Notes: generated by a model not told the origin, from the letters alone. A stretch of DNA of 64,000 nucleotides from Hemibagrus wyckioides (GCF_019097595.1 NC_080732.1:5134854-5198853); one strand, 5' to 3'; positions 49,535 through 63,343 are shown, counted from the stretch's first letter. A program made the numbers and translations.

Positions 49535-50835
49535 GTAAGTTGATGCCTTGAGGGCATGTTTCAGTCATGTCGAGTGTATGAGAAGGTGTTATGCATGCAG
49601 TCAAACCTATTCGGTGTGGGGGTGGGGGGGGGGTATGTCTTCTTTTTTCTTAAATAAAAAGATTTGTTATGCTGTTTACTTAAAATTTGAAAAAAATGTT
49701 TTCAGTTCCCAGTTGCAAGTATACACAGATACTGTACACACACTCACCTGAACACTATACACTCTCACCAAAATTCCTAATGGGATATATATATAAAGTG
49801 TCAGGGTCTGGAGAGAGCGTCTGCTGATTTATACATCTACTAAATATTATTTTGATGCACGTGAAGCCACTGACACTGGAAAATACAGTGTATATTAACA
49901 ATCACTGATTTCATGTGGGCTGTGTAGAACTGTGAAGGAAACAGAAATAAAAGTTATCATCCCAACAGAAGTTTGATCCTAAAAGTTAACGCCTGCAGCT
50001 GGATCCAGACTATACAATTACAGCTGCTTTTTTTTTTTTTTTTAAATATCATTTATCACTTGTAACACTGTACAAATTGCTTAATAACGTGTCTGAAATG
50101 TCCGATAATCCTACATAATTATGTTTCTGTTTTTGGCATCTGGGCTTTTTTTTTTTTTTTTTGCATAAGCAGAAACCTTCTATAAAGTCAGCTTGAAATA
50201 ATAAGGATATTTTTTTTCTATCCTTTAGCATGTTTCAGTCACGTTTTGCCATCGCTGCTGCTATATTTGTAGCTGTCTAGTGAGTTTCATCCACTATCCT
50301 GTTCCCTCCTCCTACAGTATTGGTTGCTTTCATCATCTCATCTTTTATTAAAATCTTGCAAGGTTTTAATAAAAAAAAATCTCAGACACTGGCCACAATG
50401 ATGGTTAGTGTGTCGTTTTATGTAGTCATATCACAAGCAAAAAAAAAATGACCACATGCAATCTTGGTGTTGTTGGACTTTGTGATAGCTACAAACGTTC
50501 TTCAAAAAAAATCAAGCTAAGTGGATATTGTCATTCCTCTATGTATCTTTATGAAATTTCGTTTCACCCTGACACACAACAGTACACAAGTGCAAACACC
50601 CAACAGCTTGAGACAAGTGCAATCAGAAAACAGAAATACACATACACAGGTACAAAGAACTTTAACTAGTATGTTTGTTTATTATTAAACTCCCAAGAAA
50701 GCTAGCTAGTTCTTTAAGGTGCACAAACCTTGAGTTGATTCATTTTGTATAACAGCAGCTCTGAAAGTTGTTCTGGCATCAAGGCACATCACAGGGTCAT
50801 ATTAATGTGCTTATAATACACTATTCTTCTACTGT

Positions 50836-51007
50836 AACATCTTTACATTTGACAGAAAGCAACTAACAATTTATCCAGTTTTATACAATTGAGCGTTAAG
50901 GGCCTTGCTTAGGGGCCCAGCAGTGGCAGTTTGGTGTACATGGGCTTCAAACTCACAACCTTCCAATCAGTAGCCCAAGGCCTTAACCACTAATCTACCA
51001 CACCCCC
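50836..51007 (+). repeat. Dispersed fish repeat
   Basis: TTAAGGGCCTTGCTTAGGGG, then CCCAGCAGTGGCAG, CTCACAACCTTCC and CCTTAACCACTAATCTACCAC. The same words recur at 58976-59150. A repeat very common in fish genomes as I remember it; its class is uncertain. Confidence 0.65.
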
Positions 51008-51085
51008 CACCACAGCATACACGGTTGTAGTGGATGCTCAACACAACTGCTTTGTAATTGTTGTATTTATATGATAAAAGTTCTC

Positions 51086-51232
51086 TGTGATGTGGCCCTG
51101 CGATGGACTGGTGACCTGTCCAGGGTGTACCCCTGCCTTTCTCCCAATGTGCGCTGGGATAGGCTCCAGCAGACCCCCGTGACCCTAATTAGGAATAAAG
51201 CTGGTATAGAAAATGGATGGATGGATGGAAGT
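51086..51232 (+). repeat. Retroposon 3' tail with GGAT repeats
   Basis: TGGCCCTGCGATGGACTGGT, then GACCTGTCCAGGGTGTACCC, GGGATAGGCTCCAGC and a (GGAT)n end. The same sequence lies inverted at 63357-63476 with a clear target duplication. A similar but more decayed tail ends at about 51560. Confidence 0.72.
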
Positions 51233-53179
51233 TATCTGTGAGTGGATTTACTTTTAGATTTGGGACACATCCTTATCCATTGCGACTTACAGAAGTGCTT
51301 GGAAGTCTTTATTGATTATTACATCCTGATACTGGTTCACTAGGTCAGTACTAGGAGAACTGTCAATCTAATTAAAAACTTTAGGGAGGTTGTATAGTGT
51401 GAAAAATACAAGTTTTTTTCACCTCTAAATATCTTTAAATTGTCTGAATGAGAGTGTGTGATTGTCACATTCTCACCTCCTGGGATAGACTTCAGACTTC
51501 AGGTTTCCTGTGTAGGATAAGCGTTACAGAAAAGACATGGATGGATGGATGGATGGATAAATGGAGAGATTCCAGGGGCAGTTTATGTCAAATGTTTTCT
51601 TAATACCGTGTGCCAGCGATGCTATGCTGGACCGGATCATCGGTCTGAATTTCAATGAGAAAGCTCTCTGAACTTCTTTTAGATTTGAAAGTCCTAGCAT
51701 TAGGTCTAAAGCACTCAGATTAATGTAGCTAATCATATGGAGTAAATTGGGTATTCAGCTGATTTAACAAAACAAATTGAATGCAAGAACAGAATAAAAT
51801 AACAGCATTTGTCTTAGTTGGGCTATGCAGCAACCGTTCTACTTCTTCTCCTTGCTCATTCCAGGAGAGCTGCATGAGCAATGAATTGAATTAAAATCCA
51901 CTTGAACTTGTGAACACTTGAACGGGTGATATCCTTATCACTGTAACTTATTCCTTTATTCTTCATCAGCCAAGCATTTAATATCCTGTATACATTTATG
52001 CTACTTTTTTTTTTTTTTTGCTTCTCGTGAATTTTTGGAGACAATTCCAGGGAAGGTTTAATCAGTCTCATACTACTTTGACATGATGGTCTGGAGAAGA
52101 AGAAGAAGAAAAAGGAGGGCAATCCATTAATCCCTCCACACACAGTGAACAATTCAGTCACTTCAGAGCAGAAGGGGATTTTGGCTCGTCAGAGGCGATG
52201 TGATTTATTTGAAGCAATTTCATAATTCCTCTGATGGACAACCTGAAACATCATCGTGTAGTCTTCATTTGTCCTGCAACCTATTTTTTTACCTTCTATA
52301 TGCTCAGGACAGGAAGAATCCCTGGAGATGTTAGCAGTTTCCATCATATCATCAACAACATAGATGAATGCGAAGGATGTTATTTAGACTTTTATCGCAT
52401 GCTTCATTCTGATTGGTTGGAAGTTGCTGATTTATTTATAGTACTTTATAATATTACAGCTACATTTGAAGGTCGCTCTAACTGTAAGGTTTATATTTTT
52501 TATAGGTTTAAGTTTTTAGATATTTTTATATTTACGTATATTTTTATTTATATTTTCAAATTCAAATTGTATTTTTCTCATGCACAGTCATACACAGTAT
52601 GGCATCTAGCGAAATGTTTTTTTTATGACGGTTCTATGATAGAAATAAAAATGTTAAACTAGAGTATAAAATATAAGAAATATAATTTAAATAAAAATGT
52701 AAAACTAGAATATAAATGATAAGAAATACACTGGTAGAAAAGAAGAATCTAAAATAAAAAGTATAAAAAGGATATAGGAATAAAATTCAAAATATTATAT
52801 AAAATAGACATTATACAATATATAAAATAGAAATAGAATAAAAATAACAATAGAATGGAATATGAATGAAATAAGAAGAATAGTGATAGTAAAATGTACA
52901 GTAAACTGGGTGGATGGATGTGGACAGAAAATAGATATAATTTGAAATACTGACAAGGTTAACATTAAGGTTAAAATGTCGTGCAATTTGGTTTATATTT
53001 TTATATAGTAACTACCAAAATAAAGGCTTGCTTAGTATTGTGAAGCTTTCTGTGACTTCTATCAATTTCTTTCGATTTTTGAGATTTTAAGATTTTAAGA
53101 AGCATGTTGCAGCATGATTCCTGTCCTACATTAGCATGTGTTGCAATTCCCATTTTTGACCACTAGGCACAATATAGTC

Positions 53180-53375
53180 CAGGGGTGTCCAATCTTATCC
53201 AGAAAGGGCTGGTGTGGGTGCAGGTTTTCATTCCAACCAAGCACAAGCTACACCTGATCCCAACTGGCTAATCAACTGATCTTGGCTTTCAGTAGACTCA
53301 AGTGTGGCTTCTGCTCGGTTGGAATGAAAGCCTGCACCCACACCGGCCCTTTGCGGATAAGAGTGGACACCCCTG
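53180..53375. mobile_element. Palindromic hAT MITE
   Basis: Near-perfect inverted ends CAGGGGTGTCCAATCTTATC / GATAAGAGTGGACACCCCTG. An 8-base target duplication ATATAGTC lies at 53172-53179 and 53376-53383. The halves GGTTTTCATTCCAACCAAGC and GGTTGGAATGAAAGCC are also inverted, so most of the 196 bases can form a hairpin. Confidence 0.9.
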
Positions 53376-53469
53376 ATATAGTCTCTCCAGGATTTCATGA
53401 TTTTTCGATTGCAAAAATGAACACAAAAACAAACAAACTGTGATTTTTTGGAAGAGCTACCAATGTTTG

Positions 53470-53490
53470 CATATATATATATATATATAT
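53470..53490. repeat. Short (TA)n run left of Tc1 copy 2
   Basis: About 20 bases of alternating TA abut the left end of the element. Confidence 0.85.
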
Positions 53491-54729
53491 ACTATATTGC
53501 CAAAAGTATTCGCTCACCTGCCTTGACTCGCATATGAACTTAAGTGACATCCCATTCCTAATCCATAGGGTTCAATATGACGTCGGTCCACCCTTTGCAG
53601 CTATAACAGCTTCAACTCTTCTGGGAAGGCTGTCCACAAGGTTTAGGAGTGTGTTTATGGGAATTTTTGACCATTCTTCCGGAAGCGCATTTGTGAGGTC
53701 ACACACTGATGTTGGACGAGAAGGCCTGGCTCTCAGTCTCCACTCTAATTCATCCCAAAGGTGTTCTATCGGGTTGAGGTCAGGACTCTGTGCAGGCCAG
53801 TCAAGTTCATCCATACCAGACTCTGTCCTCCATGTCTTTATGGACTTTGCTTTGTGCACTGGTGCACAGTCATGTTGGAAGAGGAAGGGGCCAGCTCCAA
53901 ACTGTTCCCACAAAGTTGGGAGCATGGAATTGTCCAAAATGTCTTGGTATGCTGAAGCATTCAGAGTTCCTTTCACTGGAACTAAGGGGCCAAGCCCAGC
54001 TCCTGAAAAACAACCCCACACCATAACACCCCCTCCACCAAACTTTACACTTGGCACAATGCAGTCAGACAAGTACCGTTCTCCTGGCAACCGCCAAACC
54101 CAGACTCGTCCATCAGATTGCCAGATGGAGAAGCGCGATTCGTCACTCCAGAGAACGCGTCTCCACTGCTCTAGAGTCCAGTGGCGGCGTGCTTTACACC
54201 ACTGCATCCGACGCTTTGCATTGCACTTGGTGATGTATGGCTTGGATGCAGCTGCTCGGCCATGGAAACCCATTCCATGAAGCTCTCTGCGCACTGTTCT
54301 TGAGCTAATCTGAAGGCCACATGAAGTTTGGAGGTCTGTAGCGATTGACTCTGCAGAAAGTTGGCGACCTCTTCGCACTATGCACCTCAGCATCCGCTGA
54401 CCCCGCTCCGTCAGTTTACGTGGCCTACCACTTCGTGGCTGAGTTGCTGTCGTTCCCAAACACTTCCACGTTCTTATAATACAGCTGACAGTTGACTGTG
54501 GAATATTTAGGAGCGAGGAAATTTCACGACTGGATTTGTTGCACAGGTGGCATCCTATCACAGTTCCACACTGGAATTCACTGAGCTCCTGAGAGCGACC
54601 CATTCTTTCACAAATGTTTGTAAAAACAGTCTGCATGCCTAGGTGCTTGATTTTATACACCTGTGGCCATGGAAGTGATTGGAACACCTGATTCTGATTA
54701 TTTGGATGGGTGAGCAAATACTTTTGGCA

Positions 54730-54737
<8 letters not shown>
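53491..54737 (-). mobile_element. Full-length Tc1 element, copy 2
   Basis: Inverted ends ACTATATTGCCAAAAGTATT on both sides, flanked by TA arrays. Nearly identical over its length to 20131-21378. It encodes an uninterrupted transposase. Confidence 0.94.
53572..54603 (-). CDS. Tc1-family transposase, uninterrupted frame
   Basis: 343 residues from [10 protein letters not shown] (start at 54603). The frame is open further upstream to 54717, which I do not include because copy 1 and the family length support the shorter start. DNA-binding helices [20 protein letters not shown] and [13 protein letters not shown]. Catalytic signatures [20 protein letters not shown] and [16 protein letters not shown]. 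Differences from copy 1 include cysteine for arginine in EFQCGTV and MLRCIVRR, and several changes around [13 protein letters not shown]. Copy 1 has the commoner-looking residues at some of these sites and copy 2 at others, so neither is obviously the parent. No lesion is visible. Confidence 0.93.
   Translation of the reverse strand: MGRSQELSEFQCGTVIGCHLCNKSSREISSLLNIPQSTVSCIIRTWKCLGTTATQPRSGRPRKLTERGQRMLRCIVRRGRQLSAESIATDLQTSCGLQISSRTVRRELHGMGFHGRAAASKPYITKCNAKRRMQWCKARRHWTLEQWRRVLWSDESRFSIWQSDGRVWVWRLPGERYLSDCIVPSVKFGGGGVMVWGCFSGAGLGPLVPVKGTLNASAYQDILDNSMLPTLWEQFGAGPFLFQHDCAPVHKAKSIKTWRTESGMDELDWPAQSPDLNPIEHLWDELEWRLRARPSRPTSVCDLTNALPEEWSKIPINTLLNLVDSLPRRVEAVIAAKGGPTSY

Positions 54738-54797
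<60 letters not shown>
54738..54797. repeat. (TA)n microsatellite between two Tc1/mariner elements
   Basis: About 58 bases of alternating TA separate the Tc1 copy from the next element. Confidence 0.95.
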
Positions 54798-54800
<3 letters not shown>

Positions 54801-56031
54801 GGGTTTGACAATGAAACTGAAACGCCTGGTTTTAGACCACAATAATTCATTAGTATGTTGTAGGGCCTCCTTTTGCAGCCAATACAGCATCAATTCATCT
54901 TGGGAATGACAGATACAAGTCCTGCACAGTGGCCAGAGGGATTTTGAGCCATTCTTCTTGCAGAATAGTGGCCAGGTCACTACGTGATGCTGGTGGAGGA
55001 AAACGTTTCCTGACTCGCTCTTCCAAAACACCCCAAAGCGACTCAATAATATTTAGATCTGGTGACTGTGCAGGCCATGGGAGATGTTCAACTTCACTTT
55101 CATGTTCATCAAACCACTCTGTCACCAGTCTTGCTGTGTGTATTGGTGCATTTTCATCCTGATACACAGCACCGCCTTCAGGATACAATGTTTGAACCAT
55201 TGGGTGCACATGGTCCTCCAGAATGGTTCGGTAGTCCTTGGCAGTGACGCGCCCATCTAGCACAAGTATTGGGCCTAGGGAATGCCATGATATTGCAGCC
55301 CAAACCATCACTGATCCACCCCCATGCTTCACTCTGGGCATGCAACAGTCTGGGTGGTACGCTTCTTTGGGGCTTCTCCACACCGTAACTCTCCCGGATG
55401 TGGGAAAGACAGTGAAGGTGGACTCATCAGAGAACAATACGTTTCACATTGTCCACAGCCCAAGATTGTCGCTTTGGCACGAGTGACCAAAGGTTTGGCT
55501 ATAGCAGCCCGGCCATGTACATTGACCCTGTGGAGCTCCCGACGGACAGTTTTGGTGGAAACAGGAGAGTTGAGGTGCACATTTAATTCTGCAGTGAGTT
55601 GGGCAGCTGTGGTTTTATGTTTTTTGGATACAATCCGGGTTAGCACCCGGACATCCCTTTCAGACAGCTTCCTCTTGCGTCCACAGTTACTCCTGTTGGA
55701 TGTGGTTCGTAGTTCTTGGTGGTATGCTGACATTACCCTGGATACCGTGGCTCTTGATACATCACAAAGACTTGCTATCTTAGTCACAGATGCGCCAGTG
55801 AGATGTGCACCAACAATTTGTCCTCTTTTGAACTCTGATATGTCACCCATAATGTTGTGTGCATTGCAATATTTTAAGCAAAACTGTGCTATTACTCTGC
55901 TAATTAAACCTTCACACTCTGCTCTTACTGGTGGAATGTGCAGTCAATGAAGATTGGCCACCAGGCTGGTCAAATTTAGCCATGAAACCTCCAACACTAA
56001 ATTGGTCAGTGTTTCAGTTTCATTGTCCAAC

Positions 56032-56035
<4 letters not shown>
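54798..56035 (-). mobile_element. Tc1/mariner element of another subfamily
   Basis: Ends CAGGGGTTTGACAATGAAAC and, inverted from the right, AGGGGTTGGACAATGAAAC. TA arrays flank both sides. It contains a frameshifted transposase. Confidence 0.9.
54895..55850 (-). pseudogene. Frameshifted Tc1/mariner transposase
   Basis: Amino part from 55850 (MGDISEFKRGQIVGAHLTGA; helix-turn-helix VTKIASLCDVSRATVSRV; STKTVRRELHRVNVHGR). Carboxyl part 55437-54895 in another frame ([39 protein letters not shown]). The frame is lost just before the first catalytic Asp, near 55430-55470. All three DDE acids are still recognisable, so the decay is recent. Confidence 0.9.

Positions 56036-56117
<82 letters not shown>
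56036..56117. repeat. (TA)n microsatellite right of the mariner element
   Basis: About 80 bases of alternating TA, then an ATTCT-rich stretch (56118-56150). Confidence 0.95.
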
Positions 56118-56118
<1 letters not shown>

Positions 56119-58975
56119 ATATTCTATTCTATTCAATTCTATTCTATAAAAATAAGCGCACATTTTCCGCAGATTTGGACCAAGACACATCATGTGACGT
56201 CATCACAAAGAGCATTCTGCAAAAACTGCCTTGACTGACATGCCTCGAATATGATTACAGCTTGCATAGAAAGTAATTACTGGGAATCATGTGTCTTCAC
56301 TGGTGGGTGTTTCAAAGTAGAATCCTGTGCTTGCAATTTTGAAAAAAGACACAATGAAATAAACTCTTCCTGGCTGCGACAATCACACACACACAAAAAA
56401 AACTCCATCAAATCCTGGAGGGACTGATAATAACTCTATAAAGGCGACTCAATCAATGGATCGCTTTATATCTGAAATATTGTTTTTTTAAATAATTGGC
56501 ACTCAAAAAATATAATTAATATTTCAATGAATTTAATATCATTGGAGATATAAATAAAGACTTAGTGTCAGCCACCGCTTGTAATAAAATAAAAGCACAG
56601 ACTGTTTAAGTAAAGATCGATTCCTTGTCATTTAAGTGGCTTCAACACAGCGTCCTTCCTTTTTCACATCACATTATATCATCTGAAGTGTTGCTCCTCC
56701 GCAGAGACGAGCCCCAGACTTTTCTATGCATTGTTCTGCTCTTTGAATGTCAGTCCCCATGTTTAACTCCTCCATGCTGAATGTCAGCCAGCGTTTGTTT
56801 CTTGAGCTGAGAAGGAAACGATTTTTATCTCAGAACAACTCTCAGTATCTATAGCCTGAGGAAAAACTTGTTCTCTGTTAAAATGCCAAGTGTTTCTGCA
56901 GGGCATTCTGTGCAGTGATATCAGATAAACCGCTAATATCAGAGCATTGTCCTCATGCTACATGTCAGAGCAATACAAGGGCAAGGAATAAGCAAGACTT
57001 TCCCACAGAAGTCATGTTTGAATTCAAAATATTAACCTTAAGCCAGCTCTCGGATCATAGTAATAATACTTACTTAGATTTCACTAGATTATTTACAAAT
57101 TGGTGTGGTTGTGAGTGCAAATGACAAATGGTTTGCATAGTAGAGCGTTTCAACACAACGCTTCTTCTATCCATGGATATACTTGTCTAAGAGCCACTAA
57201 TTGATTTGCTTCACTTACTGAGGTGGCTGGACTGGACGGCTAGCTGTCCATTAGCCTGCTGGCTAATTTGCAAAGTATACAGCGCTTTCCCGCTTGTCCC
57301 CTCCTTGGAGTAAAGCACACTTTTAAAGAGAAATCATTGACCTGCTTTTGTGTCCCTGGCCGTTGTCCACTTCTGAGTATTTTTAGATAGAGCATTGGGT
57401 GGATGAGAGGCTCCTTAGGGAGTGCAGTTGTGTCAGATATGACCAAATATGGACAATATATTTTGTACACAACCAGGGTAGATTTTTAGAAAGGGCATTT
57501 AATGAAACCTAAAAAAAAAATCATACGTAGACACAAAGGTGTAACTTTTGATGTTTCCCGCATTTACATACATTTAGGGACTATGGTGATACAAAATCCA
57601 GGAAATAATTAAGTTGATTATAATAATAAATTCTCCCGAAAAGGATAGGCTACTAAACTATGTATATAAAAAAAAGATGTCTTACTTTCTTTATTGTTTA
57701 ATCGGGGCCGATCAGCAAGACTTGAAAGAATTATTTTATAAAGTCAAAAATGTTCACCATTAATGTTTTGGGTGTGAATAAAATTTAAATAATGTGAGAC
57801 TTGATTTCCTCTGTTAAACAAACTTTTATTTTAAAAACTAACCGCTGTAGCTGAAAATGTAAAATAAATCACAGGACGTCTGTCAGAGACACATCCACCA
57901 GAAAAAGCAAAAAGCTTTTATGAACTGTGTGCGTTGAATCACTATATTGTAATAATATCACTTTGCAAATAGACAACAGCAAAATTAATATGTAATTATA
58001 TGAAAATGTTGATCATTAATAATCCTCTTTTATGCATAAACAACCACCCTTAGTTAACGAACAAATTAAAATATTTACATTCCTGGTGCTAATTTTCTGT
58101 GCAGAACAAATACCTAAAGTAGATCATTTTTATGCCTCCAACACTGTATTATAGCAGGGTAGGAAATAATGATCTGTAATCCTTACTTCTGTAATCCAAA
58201 AGGATGGGAACATTGATAACACAATACTACTTATTTGGTACACAATCTCTCCATGTGTCCTAACTATCTACCTCATCTGATATGAAAACGACTGAGTTAT
58301 GATCATATTGAGTCTAACATTAAACTAGCATCCAGAGTCTGCTTGTCATACATTGCTGACAGAAAATGTGCGGTTTAAAGTGAACTCGTTTTCATGGTAC
58401 GCAGAATGTTCTAATCTACATTAAATATTTAACTAACAGTCTGAAGTTACCTACAGTAGCAACAACAGTGTATGTTAACGTTAGCTCAGTCAACGTTAGG
58501 CTAACATCAACAAGTGTAGACTTGGGGTCCATCCCAAGTGGAAATTACACCCCTCCGTAGACATCTTTAATGGATATCTACGTACATTTTTGCACTTTGC
58601 TTATGTCTCTCTTTACATTCCTCAAAAAACAATCATTACTATTGCACATTTTACCAAATTCTTATTTATGATCACTTATCTTCTAGGGCATTTTACAACA
58701 AGGTTGTCCTAATATCCTGTGCGTAAATGGGTTGGGGTTAACCCACTAGAAAGCTAGTGGATAGGGATTAGGGATAATGCACTAGAAGCTTTTAACTCTA
58801 AATCTCAATTCTGCAATGCTGACTATTGCAGTTTTTTTACAACAGTTTTTCTCAGCATCCCAGCCTATTTAAATGTTATTTTTGCACCACTGCATTACAA
58901 TAAGCTGTGGCTATTGTCTTAGGGTTCATTGTGGTTCACTATGACATAGTGTTTGAGTTAAATGGTCACAAAACC

Positions 58976-59150
58976 TTACATTTACATTTCTGGCATTTGG
59001 CAGACACCCTTATCCAGAGCGACTTACATTTATCTCATTTATACAATTCAGTAGGGTTAAGGGCCTTGCTCAGGAGCTCAGCAGAGGCAGCTTGTTGGAC
59101 CTGGGATTCAATCAGTAGTACAATACCTTAAACACTAAGCTACCACATTC
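58976..59150 (+). repeat. Dispersed fish repeat, second copy
   Basis: TTACATTTACATTTCTGGCA, then GACACCCTTATCCAGAGCGA and TTAAGGGCCTTGCTCAGG. It is the fuller version of the repeat at 50836-51007. Confidence 0.68.
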
Positions 59151-60119
59151 CTGAAACAGACTACAGAGGTAGGATGAAAGTTCAGGGTGAGATTATTACA
59201 CAAAACAGGACACACAAAAACAAGTAATGGAAAATATAAGACAAACAGTCACAAAAATAGGAACATTCAAAAATAATGGAACATGCAAAAGTAATGGAAC
59301 ACACAAACACAGTTAGAGTCCAAATTGTAACCCAAAAGCACAGGTCAAAGTTCAGTTAGGGCAAAACAATTATATCTAAGAACAAATGAGAGCCAAAAGC
59401 AAGAAAATTTAGCAATGTTGCGAATCATAAGACAACTAACTGAGCTATACCTCGCCAAGAGGCACTGAAACAAAGGGTCTTAAAAAGTTAAGAACCAAAT
59501 ACACTAAAGGGGAGCTCAATTAAAAGTCTCAAGTGATTGAGAATGCAGGGGTGCTGGTAGTTGTTGAGAGCAACATATTTGGTGGCCGCTTCGAAATAGG
59601 ATCTGTGACGTTGCATGCTGTGACCTATATAACATTGTCATTTATTTGGAGAAATAGATATGTTATATGTCTGCTGTACAGAGCATTTCACACCTCATAC
59701 CCTAATCATTTACTAATAATTTGCCGAGTTTACACTTTATTTTGTCTTGTATTATTTTTTTAGATAAGGGATTGTGAGAGAGCACCATATAAACATGGGA
59801 TTGGATATGAAAGCAATCCTAGAGTGCCAATTCTTTCTCCCCAAACATTGCAGCACCATTGTTAGCAGCACAGTGTACCTCCTTCCTCACAGCACTCTCT
59901 TGATTGGCTTTGGAAAGAAGGAAGTAATAAGGCTCTTTCTGATCATTCATACACACATGGACCACTGATTGACACATGTTCCCCTTGTTTTCTGGACCCA
60001 GGTCTGATATTTGGCAGCCTTCCTCATCATTTTGCTGTCCTTCAACTCTCTCTTCACCTTCTGTTCTCTTGTTCATCTAATTTTCTTTCTCCAGTGTGTC
60101 GCTCAGGGTCCGAGCCACA

Positions 60120-60152
<33 letters not shown>

Positions 60153-60859
60153 TTCATCCTGGGTAGAAAAAACAAACCTTAGACTATTGTTTGATTTTAT
60201 TCACACAGTTAAGAATCAACACAATCCAGTTAACAGCCGTAATCAGGCTATACATTTCTAGCTTCTGTGCGTGTTTAAGCTAAAAGTCAGTGCAAAAAAA
60301 ATAATAAATCGGTGTAAGTGTTGATTGTGGATCGTAAAGTATGCAGCATGGCACAGAACCTCCTCAAAGCTGATTAGATGTCTGCAGCAGGGTTTTTCCA
60401 CTGTGTTCAACTCTTCTGAGAAACAAGTCAGGATCGTCCTCTTTGAGCTGCCATGCACCAACTCGATATCTAATCTGAAATCTCTGATATGAACATGTCA
60501 CTCAGTATGAGGTTTAATTAGCAGTTTATCTATGCATGGCACTTATTATTGATTTTAATATTTATTTTTGTGAAATCAGAAAGGGAAAGGTTTAGGTTTG
60601 GGACATATTAAATTCTTATCAATGTCTCAGCAGTGTAACAAGTGTTGCTGGTTGTGACAGTTTAACTAACTATCACTAGATTAACTCTTTTGCCTGTGTG
60701 TGTGTGTATTCTGTGTTGTAATAAAATTGAATGGTAGACTATGGTTAGTTTATTGTAAACGCCAAAGTGCATGCTAGCAAGTGTAAAGAAACCGCTATTA
60801 ATAATATTACTCGCAGTGGCATACCTGTACAAATCATAAATAAGAAAATATATTTTGTC

Positions 60860-61110
60860 TGTCACGGTTTCTGCCTTGTGCTGATGTTTTGTCTTGCGTT
60901 GTTATCTGATTGTGCCTACGTGTTCCGTGTTAGTCCTTGATTATTTCTTTAAGTATACCTTGATTTCTTATGCTTCAGTGTGTCAGGTGATTGTATTGTT
61001 CTTCCAAGCTATCTTTTAAAATGTTTTTTTTTCACCGTGTTTCCTGGCTTGATCTTTGCCATGTCAACAATAAAAAGATATTTGACTGAATTTGGACACT
61101 GAAACACAGG
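60860..61110 (+). mobile_element. Possible solo LTR
   Basis: Starts TGTCACGGTTTCTGCC, like the start of the minus-strand Gypsy LTR, and has AATAAA at about 61070. The 3' boundary and a target duplication could not be fixed, so this is tentative. Confidence 0.3.
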
Positions 61111-63292
61111 GACGGAGGATTTCTACATACATTTCTGCCCGTTTATCATCAAACATTAAAGCTTTCTGACCTTTCGAACTCTCTCTTGCTGTGTTGGTTC
61201 ATAAAAAGTCTCTGAACAAAGTCAGACCCTTTTCTCTGCAAGCCAGCAGCGCTTGAATTTCCTTCCAGAGAGGATTGTCTAACTGTTTACTAATGCAAAG
61301 CATACTGGGCTTTGTAATGAAGTTATATTTCACAGGCAGTAACTGCTGTCTGGGGTTTTTTTTCCTCTGGAAACTTTTTGACAGCGATGACAGGATGAAA
61401 AATGTAAACGCTTCCAATGGCTTGTCTTTGACTCATCTTTAATCACAGGAAGATCACACTGGGAATATAAAAATGCTTTTCCTACCAATCTCATTTATTT
61501 TTTTGAAACTCATTATGTCTGTGTCATTATATATTTAGTTTCTAAAGACAGCAGGAACAGATGACTACCCAAAATTCTTTATTTTGTGTTGCAGTTTTAT
61601 GGAATAACTCTGTATTTATTACACAGTTTGACTGAGTTTGGGTGGAGATGTTTTGCTCAAATCATATTTTCTGCCTTCCGTTGATGTAAATTTGTTGTAA
61701 TAGTTTCATTTCAGACTTTAAACTTTTAATTACAGACGTTTAAATCAAATTTCATTGTTTCATTGGCGCAGTTAAAAGCTTATAACAGCAGTGAATACAA
61801 CAAATTGCATTTCACTACTTGATAATAAAGAGGCACTAATTTGCAACCAGTAACTAAAATCAATGTGTGATCTGAGGTAATGTGAAAGAATGTGCTCTTA
61901 AAAAAAGGATGATTATTCGTTCTAAAACTATTCCTGTAAATATGTTTCAGTTCTTTGACGGAATTCTTTGAATCGTTATCGAAACATTTCACCGAAATTT
62001 CAATTCAACAGAGCTCAGATTTGACTGACTGCATAGCTGAAAAACCGTGTCCTCTCACCTCCGCGCTGGTTAAAAAAAAAAAAAAAACGCTGGAATTGCT
62101 TTGCCACAAGCTAGTGTAATTAATCCGAAGTAAAATCCACCGTCTCAGACGATGTGCAAGAATGCTCACTGAGAGACACAAGATATTGCCGTTTTAGGTG
62201 ATTTCACCCTGTTTGTTTTATTGAATTGAAAATCATACATAATATACGATGAATCCTCGTTTATGATTGGTCAAAGAGTATCGCTTAATTTTCAATAGCA
62301 GCAGGTTTATATTAACACGCTCCTATTAATCGTTTCTATGGTAAGTCAATCCCAGGAAAAACTTGAAATTGTTGTTATAAATGTAAGCACTGTGCTCTGT
62401 TCTGTAAGGATATTAGTAAACATTTATGGAAGGAGTCTCCAGTGTCAGTACTTTGTGACTCTTAGGAATGTTTTTGTAAAATTTTAGTTCGACCATGAAA
62501 CATGTGCTGAAAAATAAAGAAGAAAATTAATTAATTTATTAATTAAATAAATAGCACATGAGTGTTTCTATGAAGATCAACTACAGAGAACAACATGTTA
62601 ATGGCTATACAGTACATTATAGGTGATCTCAGTAATGAAGTAGCTTCAGATTAACTGGCTTCAGGTCTTGAAAGACATTTAATCATTCTGTTAGAGCTGG
62701 ATTTTTTTTGCTGTTATTGTTAGGAAAAAAATAATAGTTGTGTGGAAACTTTGTTTGACTCAAGCTATTGATGTAAGGGCAGAATTGGTCATCTTATAGC
62801 AATTTCAGGTCAGATTTGTTTACTGTCTGTGGTGCATTTGTGCCAGTGAGGTTAATTGTCAGGTGTAGAGTGCTGCACTTAAGTGAGTGCTATAAAACCC
62901 AGAAGTCTTGCCAGGTTTGCTGTTGTTTTCTCTACACAGGCTATAGTGTACATGTAGATAAAAGGATTCTTGCTGTTAAACACACTTCTGCTGTATTTTG
63001 CTGTCTATGGATTGTCTGGGGATGTAGGTGCGTGGCTAGGTACAACTGACACAATTGGGTAATGCTAATTAGGCTTCTCTTATTAGCATCGTTTTAATTA
63101 TGTTTGAAAGCTTTGTGTTAGAAAGTCAACAGATGCTGAGTAAAAGACTTAAGTAAGGAATAAAATATGATGTGGAAAGCAGTTACTGATGATATCACCA
63201 GTGTAATGAAAGCTTGCTGTGAAGTGCTGTATTGTTCTACAAGCAATAATGTTTATTAAAAAAACATGTGCTGCTTTTTTATATATGTATAT

Positions 63293-63293
<1 letters not shown>

Positions 63294-63343
<50 letters not shown>
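63294..63343. repeat. (GATA)n microsatellite
   Basis: About a dozen GATA units immediately left of a retroposon insertion. Confidence 0.93.

Noticed and set aside
52234..52662. 142-codon frame in the cntnap2 intron
   Set aside because: AT-rich, no recognisable domain, no splice or signal context; probably chance.
55324..55950. 208-codon plus-strand frame
   Set aside because: Shadow of the frameshifted mariner transposase on the minus strand.
55954..56238. Tyr-Ile repeat frames across TA arrays (also at 1072-1365)
   Set aside because: Translation of (TA)n; no biological meaning.
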